From positions 1-12,667 of the forward strand of contig LNGD01000036.1 in NCBI GenBank assembly GCA_001587675.1: a DNA stretch of 12,667 nt. Reading direction: 5' to 3'. Of the stretch, positions 1-5,887 are shown piece by piece (within the stretch, counting starts at the first letter, position 1; every line of letters starts with the position of its first letter). Both the position numbers and the translations under genes were made by a program. The notes below the pieces were generated by a model. It had not been told where the DNA came from. It was given only the letters and a program-made list of their open reading frames with translations, and did not search any database. The stretch comes from Candidatus Methanofastidiosum methylothiophilum. Its GTDB lineage: Archaea > Methanobacteriota_B > Thermococci > Methanofastidiosales > Methanofastidiosaceae.

Positions 1-191
1 AAGCCGTATCTTACAAGCTTGCGGATAGAGTAGGAACTCTTGACACTGCAATAGAAGAAGTTAAAGCAACTGCAGGATTGAAAAATCCAAAAATATCTTT
101 CTTTCAAATCGCAGATGACGGTACTGTTTCAGACATGAGTTACGAGTACCTAAGATACCAGTATGAATCCACTATTCGCATTCAGAAATAA
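1..191 (+). CDS. C-terminal end of a signal peptide peptidase SppA-like (S49) protein, partial
   Basis: The reading frame is already open at position 3 and ends at TAA 189-191, giving the last 62 residues of a protein that begins outside the window. The fragment has a segment of the type LADRVGTLDTAIEE followed by a short helix and a tail. This matches the end of the catalytic domain in S49 peptidases of the SppA/ClpP-fold group, where a G-L/T-D-D-A-I stretch follows the active-site region. Members are membrane-associated serine peptidases that cut residual signal peptides. The catalytic serine and lysine are outside the window, so activity cannot be judged. A T-rich stretch directly after the stop is a likely terminator. 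Family assignment rests on a short C-terminal match and is moderate. Confidence 0.55.
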   Translation, partial: AVSYKLADRVGTLDTAIEEVKATAGLKNPKISFFQIADDGTVSDMSYEYLRYQYESTIRIQK

Positions 192-220
192 TTTAATTAT
201 ATTTTTACTTATTTTGAATT
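192..220 (+). terminator. T-rich terminator after the SppA-like gene
   Basis: After the TAA stop the plus strand reads through several T runs (TTTAATTATATTTTTACTT and onward) with no stable hairpin. Archaeal RNA polymerase terminates on such oligo-T stretches. It lies in the 30 bp between two convergent genes. Confidence 0.45.
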
Positions 221-221
221 G

Positions 222-992
222 TTAATCATATTCAAATGATGTAAAGGATTTTTCAAAAAAGTTTTTATCTACTACAAGGACTCGTTTATCGGTAATAATG
301 TCATCTATATAACCTTTCCAATAAACAACTATCCCGGGCCCAAAAAGGGATATGTAATGCTTTAACTGTTTATTGTAATCCTGTTTAAACTCTATATAAT
401 CACAAAAACTTGCTTTGCTTTCAAACCAAAATACACGTCTACCTCGAATTCTTATTACTTTATTTAAAAGAAAATCCGGAGTTTTAACAGAACCGAGTTT
501 TCTTAAATCATCTTCTCTTAAGAACTGAATTTCTTTTTGATCAAGATAGAATTTTAACATCTCTTCTCCTTTTTTCCCATTTTCTCTTTGAATTTTTGAG
601 GATTGAGGGGAATATGCAATATCTATCTCTATCGCTTTTTTAATTTCAGTTCTTATTCTTTCATCCTCAATCGAATCGGGATTATTAAGAAAATTCTTGA
701 TGTCCTTTTTGCTATAGTTTTTCTCCTTAAGAATCATAGTGGCAATTAATATTGGAGAAAAAACTAATTTATTGGAGATATCTTGAAAAGTTAAACCTTT
801 GTCCCATAATTTCACAAGCTCATGAATTCTATTCATTATAGGGTAGTAATCTTTTTTTACATTCCTAACTGTTTTTTGGGAAAGAATTGAAATTAGAACA
901 TCTTCCTCGATCCCATATTTGCTTGATAGTGGAGGTATATCTTCTCTTGAATTAAGGGATTTGTAGATTTCCATGTAGACTTGTTTTTTCAT
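222..992 (-). CDS. TPD-domain nuclease, archaeal homologue of CDIN1 (C15orf41)
   Basis: The protein is 256 aa from ATG 990-992. Numbered from that start, the C-terminal half has KTPDF (170-174), then FWFESKASF (188-196), then a Gln-containing helix (NKQLKHY, 207-213) and FGPGIVVYW (217-225). D173, E191 and K193 form the D...ExK signature of PD-(D/E)XK nucleases. The KTPDF, ESKASF and FGPG-V-YW blocks match, from memory, the human Codanin-1-interacting nuclease CDIN1 (Pfam TPD family), and the N-terminal helical part also aligns in order. A longer frame from TTG 1050-1052 exists. I prefer the internal ATG because human CDIN1 starts at the equivalent point and because the upstream start would leave 2 bp to the divergent aRF1 start. 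A TATA element about 37 bp upstream of the ATG supports this. Its substrate in archaea is unknown. Confidence 0.82.
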   Translation of the reverse strand: MKKQVYMEIYKSLNSREDIPPLSSKYGIEEDVLISILSQKTVRNVKKDYYPIMNRIHELVKLWDKGLTFQDISNKLVFSPILIATMILKEKNYSKKDIKNFLNNPDSIEDERIRTEIKKAIEIDIAYSPQSSKIQRENGKKGEEMLKFYLDQKEIQFLREDDLRKLGSVKTPDFLLNKVIRIRGRRVFWFESKASFCDYIEFKQDYNKQLKHYISLFGPGIVVYWKGYIDDIITDKRVLVVDKNFFEKSFTSFEYD

Positions 993-1022
993 TGAACCAC
1001 TTTTAACTAAAGATAATAGGAA

Positions 1023-1037
1023 TACTTTTAAATATTT
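1023..1037. promoter_or_regulatory. Shared bidirectional TATA box for the CDIN1-like gene and aRF1
   Basis: The stretch CTTTTAAATATTTT contains TTTAAATA (1027-1034) on the plus strand and TATTTAAAAG on the minus strand. It is centred near 1030. The aRF1 ATG lies about 25 bp downstream, the distance expected from TATA to transcription start, so aRF1 is probably leaderless. In the other direction the predicted start falls near 1004, about a dozen bases before the preferred ATG of the nuclease gene. No second TATA is evident in the 62 bp between the two start codons. Confidence 0.6.
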
Positions 1038-1054
1038 TCTATTTTCTTTCAAGT

Positions 1055-2293
1055 ATGGATAATAAAGAGTTCTATGAATTCAAGAAGCAACTTAAGTTCT
1101 TGTCAAAAATCAGAGGCAGGCATACTGAACTTGTATCTGTCTATATACCCGCAGGATACGAAATATCAAAAGTTGCAGCACAAATAAAAGATGAACAGGG
1201 TACTGCTACAAATATAAAATCAAAAGGTACAAGAAAAAATGTACTTTCAGCTCTAGAAAGAGTTATGCAACATTTAAGACTTTACAAAGTTACCCCTGAA
1301 AATGGTCTTGTAATATTTGCAGGTAATATTTCACAAGATGAGGGTAATCCAAAAATAGAACTCTTTACCTTATTCCCACCTGAACCAATTTCAGTTAGAA
1401 TTTATAGATGTGATCAGCAATTTGTTTTAGACCCACTATTAGATATGATTGAAGACAAGAGGGTCTTTGGATTAATTATTGTTGAAAGAGGAGAAGCTAG
1501 TATTGGTCTGCTCAGAGGTAAAAAGGTAGAGCTAGTAAAACATTTGACATCAAGAGTCCCAGGAAAGTTTAGAGCGGGTGGACAGTCGTCAGTTAGATTT
1601 GCAAGACTTAGAGAAATTGCTGCAGATGACTTTAAGGATACTGTTGGAAAAACAGCTAATGAAATATTTATGGCTGAACCGAATTTAGAAGGAATACTGA
1701 TCGGTGGTGGCGGTTATACAAAGTATGAATTTGAGGAAGGCGAATATTTACACCATGAACTTAGAAAAAAAATACTGGGGGTAGTAGATACTGCCTATAC
1801 TGAACTTTTTGGTCTAAATGAGTTAGTTGATAAAGGTTCTAAAATCTTAGAAAATCTTGACATAACAAAAGAAAAGGATAAAGTGACAAGATTTCTAAAA
1901 GAATTGATAAAAGATGACAGTTTGGCAGCATATGGAGAAAAAGAAGTAAGAAAGTACCTTGAGGCCGGTGCTGTTGAAATGCTACTTCTATCAGAAGGCC
2001 TTAACAAAAACAGGATCAAAATAAAATGTAGTTCTTGTGGTAATTTAACTGAAAAGACAGGAACTGACGAAGAGCTCTTTACATTGGAACAGCAAATAGC
2101 AAGTATACCTTGTGAGAAATGCAACAATTTAAGTTTAAATATAGAAGAAAAAGTTGATCTCTTAGAAGAGTTAGCAGACCTAGCACAGGAAGGGAATACC
2201 ACTGTTGAGATTATTTCAACTGAAACTGAAGAAGGAAGTCAGCTATTAAAGGCCTTTGGTGGAATAGCTGCAATTGTTAGATACAGACTATGA
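1055..2293 (+). CDS. prf1: Peptide chain release factor aRF1
   Basis: The 412-aa protein recognises all three stop codons in the ribosomal A site and triggers peptide release. The N-terminal domain carries NIKS (53-56) and YRCDQQF (117-123, the YxCxxxF motif), both used for stop-codon decoding. The middle domain has GGQ (175-177), whose glutamine positions the hydrolytic water. The C-terminal domain has a zinc-ribbon-like insertion with C325, C328, C353 and C356. Length and domain order are normal for archaeal aRF1. The ATG lies about 25 bp after a TATA centre, so the transcript is likely leaderless. The gene converges with the next one, leaving only 12 bp between stop codons. A long antisense open frame inside it has no independent support. 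Confidence 0.97.
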   Translation: MDNKEFYEFKKQLKFLSKIRGRHTELVSVYIPAGYEISKVAAQIKDEQGTATNIKSKGTRKNVLSALERVMQHLRLYKVTPENGLVIFAGNISQDEGNPKIELFTLFPPEPISVRIYRCDQQFVLDPLLDMIEDKRVFGLIIVERGEASIGLLRGKKVELVKHLTSRVPGKFRAGGQSSVRFARLREIAADDFKDTVGKTANEIFMAEPNLEGILIGGGGYTKYEFEEGEYLHHELRKKILGVVDTAYTELFGLNELVDKGSKILENLDITKEKDKVTRFLKELIKDDSLAAYGEKEVRKYLEAGAVEMLLLSEGLNKNRIKIKCSSCGNLTEKTGTDEELFTLEQQIASIPCEKCNNLSLNIEEKVDLLEELADLAQEGNTTVEIISTETEEGSQLLKAFGGIAAIVRYRL

Positions 2294-2305
2294 GAAAATG
2301 AATAA

Positions 2306-3013
2306 TTAAAGAGTTCTTAATCCGATTAGCAAATCCTCAAGTGTATCCCTATGAGAAAGTATTAGAGGTATTTTCTGTAATTCAGCAAGTTTAACAGCTA
2401 TCTCATCCACTTTATTTGCACCATGCAAAACGACCATTGACGGTATTATACCCTGGACTTTGATTGCTATCATAGGGGATCGACCAGTAGATACTTTTGT
2501 GAATATCAAAGCTCTTTCAGATGAAAGCCCATAAAGCTTTAGAAATTCTTCAGAGTTTAAATTTAATATAGCCTTAATACTGTCAATCACTGTATAACCA
2601 TGTATTTCTTTATTTAGATATTTTTCATTAACAAGGATTTCACCATCAACTGACTCAATAAGCTTTTTTGAAGGTATGGGTACTGGAAATTCTTTAAGGT
2701 CAAGTACAACGTCGCTTATGACCTCCTTTGCAAATCTATGACTAAAAGAATGAATTACCCTTCCACCCCTACTTATATCTAGTTCAATGAGACTCTCAAC
2801 AACTTTTCTTATTGTTGAAGAACCAGGAGATTTTCTCCTGCCTCCTTCATAATCGCTGACAACAGAAGGAGATATATTTAAGTGGTGGGCTAAGTCTGTT
2901 TGAGAAATATCAAATATTTCACGCCATTTTCTTAAAGTTTGGCCAGGATCATCTGATAAAACAACTTCCCCTGCTATCATCTTAGCAAGTTGTTCTTTTG
3001 CATCTTCAAACAT
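2306..3013 (-). CDS. XRE-family HTH transcriptional regulator with archaeal C-terminal domain
   Basis: The 235-aa protein has an XRE/Cro-type helix-turn-helix at about 26-62. It includes LRKWREIFDISQTDLAHHL, then ISPSVVSDYEGGRRKSPG, the usual scaffold and recognition helices. Residues from about 85 to 235 form a separate domain with conserved-looking blocks IHGYTVIDS (137-145), TGRSPMIAI (176-184) and VVLHGANKVDEIAVKLAE (194-211). I recognise this layout as a family of predicted archaeal regulators (COG1709-like). The ligand of the C-terminal domain is not known to me; a sensor role is inference. The gene is divergent from the DUF362 gene with 84 bp between starts. A TATA box is centred 27 bp upstream of the ATG, implying a leaderless mRNA. 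A palindrome overlaps that TATA box, which would suit autoregulation. Confidence 0.85.
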   Translation of the reverse strand: MFEDAKEQLAKMIAGEVVLSDDPGQTLRKWREIFDISQTDLAHHLNISPSVVSDYEGGRRKSPGSSTIRKVVESLIELDISRGGRVIHSFSHRFAKEVISDVVLDLKEFPVPIPSKKLIESVDGEILVNEKYLNKEIHGYTVIDSIKAILNLNSEEFLKLYGLSSERALIFTKVSTGRSPMIAIKVQGIIPSMVVLHGANKVDEIAVKLAELQKIPLILSHRDTLEDLLIGLRTL

Positions 3014-3028
3014 ATAGTTAAATAACGA

Positions 3029-3044
3029 ATATAGCTATATAAAA
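3029..3044 (-). promoter_or_regulatory. Promoter of the XRE regulator with overlapping 12-bp palindrome
   Basis: On the minus strand TTTTATAT (3044-3037) is a good TATA box centred about 27 bp before the ATG at 3013. The perfect palindrome ATATAGCTATAT (3029-3040) overlaps its downstream half. A repressor bound there would block TBP, so this is a candidate operator, possibly for the regulator itself. Part of the symmetry could be chance in AT-rich DNA. Confidence 0.45.
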
Positions 3045-3097
3045 TTTTCGTTGAAAAGCGGAGTAAAAAATAAAAAGAGATATAAATTAATTAATTC

Positions 3098-4141
3098 ATG
3101 TCAAAAGTCTATTTTGTTCCCTGGAAACAGAATACTGATATGGTTGGAAAATTCAAAAAAGCATTGAAAAATAGTAATATTCTAGATAACATCAATAAAG
3201 GAGATAAAGTTGCTGTCAAAGTTCATGTTGGCGAATATAAGAATACTTCACATGTGCATCCACTTTATATTAAAGAATTAGTTTCGATGTTATTAGAAAA
3301 AGGGTCTGAACCTTTTCTTACAGATACAACTTCTTATTACTGTGGAAATCGGTTTACCGCTGTAGGTATGATAAAAAATGCATTTTACCATGGATTCTCT
3401 TATGCAAATATAGGTGCTCCTTTCATAGTCTTGGATGGGCTGGGCAATGGAGAAGGATTCCCAGTTAAAGTAAGTGAACCTCTAAATGAAATTTATGTCC
3501 CAGAACTTTTTAAAGAGATTGATAAAATGATAGTATTTAGCCACTGTAAGGGCCACGCATTAGCAAGTTTTGGAGGGTCAATAAAAAATGTTGCAATGGG
3601 GTGCGTTACAAAAAAATCTAAATTGGCTATGCATAAATTTGTAAATTTTTGTTATGATGAAACTCTCTGTGATGGCTGTGACGCATGCACAGAAATGTGT
3701 GACAGAGAAATACCAAAAATAAAAAATGGAAAAAGAATACTTTCTTTAGAAAAAAGAGAAGATTGTATGCATTGCCCTGGATGTATGGAAGCCTGCACTA
3801 AGGGTGCTGTAAAATTATCGGAACTTGAGAAATTACAACATGTCCTACCTATTGCTGTAGAGGGAATCTTCAAAATACTAGGAAAAGAAAACGTTACTTC
3901 GATTAATTGGGGTGCAAATATAGTAGAGTTTTGTGATTGTATGCCGTTTCCCGGAAGCAGAATAAAGGACAATATTGGAATTTATCTATCAAAAGATATA
4001 GTGGCTATTGACAAAGCCTTTCTTGACGATGCTGAAAAGAACACTTTTATGTTTGATGGCAGACCTGACCCTGAAATACAAATGCTACAAGGGGAAAGAA
4101 TTGGTATAGGTAAACTAGAATATGAAAGAATAGTCTTATAG
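3098..4141 (+). CDS. DUF362 protein with two 4Fe-4S ferredoxin clusters
   Basis: The 347-aa protein opens with a DUF362 domain (about 1-180). It contains KVAVKVHVGEYKNT (37-50), TDTTSYYCGNR (75-85) and SHCKGHALASFGGSIKNVAMG (148-168). A bacterial-ferredoxin-type insert follows. One CX2CX2CX3C set is C191, C194, C197, C201 and the second is C223, C226, C229, C233. Two 4Fe-4S clusters are therefore expected. A further CDC motif (279-281) is seen in the closing part of DUF362. The family is widespread in anaerobes and its reaction is not established; an electron-transfer or redox role is inferred from the clusters. No signal peptide is visible, so it is probably cytoplasmic. The gene is divergent from an XRE regulator that might control it. 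The TATA is ambiguous: the A-rich stretch at 3065-3077 is better spaced than the sequence near 3079-3086. Confidence 0.88.
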   Translation: MSKVYFVPWKQNTDMVGKFKKALKNSNILDNINKGDKVAVKVHVGEYKNTSHVHPLYIKELVSMLLEKGSEPFLTDTTSYYCGNRFTAVGMIKNAFYHGFSYANIGAPFIVLDGLGNGEGFPVKVSEPLNEIYVPELFKEIDKMIVFSHCKGHALASFGGSIKNVAMGCVTKKSKLAMHKFVNFCYDETLCDGCDACTEMCDREIPKIKNGKRILSLEKREDCMHCPGCMEACTKGAVKLSELEKLQHVLPIAVEGIFKILGKENVTSINWGANIVEFCDCMPFPGSRIKDNIGIYLSKDIVAIDKAFLDDAEKNTFMFDGRPDPEIQMLQGERIGIGKLEYERIVL

Positions 4142-4157
4142 ACAAAAGAAAATTTTG

Positions 4158-4298
4158 GACCCCCTTGAGGTACTCGTTTTCAGAGATGATTCAAGGGGAT
4201 CGTTTTGGGCCCCTTTTCATTGCTTTTGGAATCATGAATTCCTTAGCAATTCTTTTATGCATTGGTGATGGGTGGTATTCCCAATATCGGCTACCACC
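4158..4298. ncRNA. Possible structured RNA: three consecutive hairpins
   Basis: Three inverted repeats follow one another. The first is GACCCCCTTGA (4158-4168) with TCAAGGGGATC (4191-4201), 10 of 11 pairs and a 22-nt loop. The second is nested: ATTGC (4219-4223) with GCAAT (4246-4250) encloses GGAAT (4228-4232) with ATTCC (4238-4242). The third is GGTGGTA (4271-4277) with TACCACC (4292-4298). Higher GC than the background fits archaeal non-coding RNAs in AT-rich genomes. No known RNA family is recognised, the strand is undetermined, and no clear promoter was found. A decayed coding or mobile-element remnant is the main alternative. Confidence 0.25.
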
Positions 4299-4397
4299 AT
4301 TTACTAATATAATTAACTATTATTTAAATCTTTCGATTATTAATGGCTGATTATATTGAAAATTAATAATGATTACCATTAGTTAGACTCCACAAAG

Positions 4398-4411
4398 TTT
4401 TAAAATAAATA
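4398..4411 (+). promoter_or_regulatory. TATA box of the aldehyde dehydrogenase gene
   Basis: TTTTAAAATAAATA is centred about 29 bp upstream of ATG 4434. Transcription would begin a few bases before or at the start codon, and no SD motif is present, so the mRNA is probably leaderless or nearly so. Confidence 0.5.
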
Positions 4412-4433
4412 AATCAGAAATGAATTGGTTCTT

Positions 4434-5849
4434 ATGAAAAAGATATTAATAGGTGGAAAATGGGTTGATACAAATACATACTTAGATGTAATAAATCCTT
4501 ATACCGGTGACTTAATAGAAAAGGTTTCAAAGGCTTCTCCTGAGAATTTAAAAGAAGCTGTTGAGTCGGCAGTTAAAGGTAGCAAAATAATGAGAAATCT
4601 TACTCGATACAGAAGATACGAAATTCTTTCTAAAGCTGCCGAGATAATGTTAGAGCGAAAAGATGAACTTGCAAGAACAATAACTCTAGAAAGTGGAAAG
4701 CCACTTGCATTTTCAAAGGGAGAAGTATCAAGAGCTTACGAAACAATTGTTTTGTCCGCTGAAGAGGCAAAACGACTTGGAGGAGAAGTTATACCTTTTG
4801 ATGCAGCCCCTACAAGTTCAGATAAATATTGTTTTTACATTAGGGTTCCAGTAGGTATAGTATTGGCCATTACTCCTTTTAATTTCCCATTAAATCTAGT
4901 ATGCCATAAGTTAGGGCCAGCAATTGCAGCTGGGAACAGTGTAATCCACAAACCTGCTTCAAAAACTCCATTGACTGCTCTAATTCTAGGAGAGATACTT
5001 CTTGAAGCTGGATTGCCAAAGGAAGCACTAAATATTGTAATTTGTTCTGCTGAAGATGCAGAAAATCATCTAGTTAAAAATCCATTAATCAGGAAAATAT
5101 CATTTACAGGCAGTAAGATAATAGGAGAACGAATCGCACTTAATGCAGGACTAAAGAAATTATCAATGGAACTTGGATCAAATTCAGGAGTTATAATTGA
5201 TGAAACTGCAGATATAAATAAAGCAGTTGCTGCAGTTAGAGTCGGCGCATTTGGTTATTCTGGACAAGTATGCATTCATTGCCAGAGAGCATATGTACAC
5301 GAGAGTTTATATGATGAATTTAAAAATAAAATAGTAGATATTGCTAAAAAACTTGTTTTAGGAGATCCACTACACCCAGAAACAGACATTGGCCCAATGA
5401 TAGATGAAAGAGAGATAATAAGAGTCAAATCATGGCTAGATGAAGCAGAAAAACAAGGGGCAAAAATTCTCTGTGGTGGGGAAAGAGAAGGATTTATATT
5501 CAAGCCAACTATTATTGAAAATGTAACGGAAGAGATGAGAATAGTAAAAGATGAAACATTTGGCCCTACACTTGCACTTATCAAATTCAAAGATTTTAAT
5601 GATGCCGTTAATAAATTAAATAACTCTTCATATGGCTTACAGGCTGGCGTATTTACAGAAAATTTAAGGAATGCCTACCACGCTATTGAAACTCTAGATG
5701 TAGGGGGAATAATGATAAATGACGTTCCTACATTTAGGATAGATCTAATGCCTTATGGAGGACTAAAAGATTCAGGGTTTGGGAGAGAAGGACCAAGATA
5801 TGCTGTAGAAGAGATGACAGAAATTAAATGTGTACGATTTCACCTTTAG
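4434..5849 (+). CDS. NAD(P)-dependent aldehyde dehydrogenase, lactaldehyde dehydrogenase-like
   Basis: This 471-aa ALDH-superfamily enzyme oxidises an aldehyde to the acid with NAD(P). Key residues are visible: oxyanion Asn in TPFNFP (N150), the Rossmann-region FTGS (224-227), general base Glu in MELGSN (E246), nucleophile Cys in GQVC (C280) and the ETFGP cofactor motif (E375). The ending (GGIMINDVPTF...MPYGGLKDSGFGREG) resembles the archaeal lactaldehyde dehydrogenase group represented by MJ1411 of Methanocaldococcus, which serves coenzyme F420 synthesis. The exact substrate cannot be fixed by reading; succinate semialdehyde or glyceraldehyde-type substrates remain possible. I chose ATG 4434 over an in-frame TTG at 4425 because of the TATA distance and the usual MKKILIGGKW start. 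The gene converges with citrate synthase, 38 bp apart, and appears monocistronic. Confidence 0.9.
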   Translation: MKKILIGGKWVDTNTYLDVINPYTGDLIEKVSKASPENLKEAVESAVKGSKIMRNLTRYRRYEILSKAAEIMLERKDELARTITLESGKPLAFSKGEVSRAYETIVLSAEEAKRLGGEVIPFDAAPTSSDKYCFYIRVPVGIVLAITPFNFPLNLVCHKLGPAIAAGNSVIHKPASKTPLTALILGEILLEAGLPKEALNIVICSAEDAENHLVKNPLIRKISFTGSKIIGERIALNAGLKKLSMELGSNSGVIIDETADINKAVAAVRVGAFGYSGQVCIHCQRAYVHESLYDEFKNKIVDIAKKLVLGDPLHPETDIGPMIDEREIIRVKSWLDEAEKQGAKILCGGEREGFIFKPTIIENVTEEMRIVKDETFGPTLALIKFKDFNDAVNKLNNSSYGLQAGVFTENLRNAYHAIETLDVGGIMINDVPTFRIDLMPYGGLKDSGFGREGPRYAVEEMTEIKCVRFHL

Positions 5850-5850
5850 A

Positions 5851-5876
5851 AAGAAACACAAAATAAACAAAAATAA
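5851..5876 (-). terminator. T-rich terminator of citrate synthase
   Basis: Just after the citrate synthase stop, the minus strand reads TTATTTTTGTTTATTTTGTG and continues T-rich. It shows no hairpin, consistent with archaeal oligo-T termination. It occupies most of the 38-bp convergent gap with the ALDH gene. Confidence 0.5.
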
Positions 5877-5887
5877 GAATGAGGATA

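Larger units (their letters stand above)
4142..4433. other. Intergenic region with GC-enriched hairpin-rich segment; no convincing gene
   Basis: These 292 bp separate the DUF362 gene from the ALDH gene. The first half, to about 4300, is roughly 43 percent GC and much richer than its surroundings; it contains three consecutive inverted repeats annotated separately. The second half is plain AT-rich DNA ending in the ALDH promoter. A 61-codon plus-strand frame (4165-4350) starts with TTG inside a hairpin and has no SD site or recognisable family, so I do not call it. On the minus strand a 41-codon stretch (4194-4316) is open but lacks a start and ends at TGA. The segment could be a structured RNA, the 3' end of the DUF362 transcript, or a decayed mobile-element or gene remnant. 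Confidence 0.5.

Noticed and set aside
1795..2202. Antisense open frame of about 135 codons inside aRF1
   Set aside because: It lies entirely within a confidently identified gene, has serine/leucine-rich shadow composition, no SD site and no recognisable family.
3652..3972. Antisense open frame inside the DUF362 gene
   Set aside because: Shadow of the ferredoxin-domain coding strand with no promoter or homology.
4165..4350. 61-codon plus-strand frame with a hydrophobic middle
   Set aside because: TTG start inside a hairpin arm, no SD site or well-placed TATA, no family resemblance; the DNA is better described by its inverted repeats.
4265..4350. Possible C/D box small RNA (GTGATGG near 4265, CTGA near 4347)
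   Set aside because: The C box is imperfect, the spacing is longer than usual and no internal C'/D' boxes are seen.
4420..4437. Five-codon mini-ORF overlapping the ALDH start (ATGA overlap)
   Set aside because: The predicted transcription start lies downstream of its ATG, and such short frames are common by chance.
5276..5590. Antisense open frame of about 104 codons inside the ALDH gene
   Set aside because: No start signal or homology; a shadow of the ALDH coding strand.
4434..5849. ELGSN instead of ELGGN/K around the ALDH general base
   Set aside because: The Glu is retained and I recall the Gly-to-Ser variant in other functional ALDHs, so it is not a sign of inactivation.
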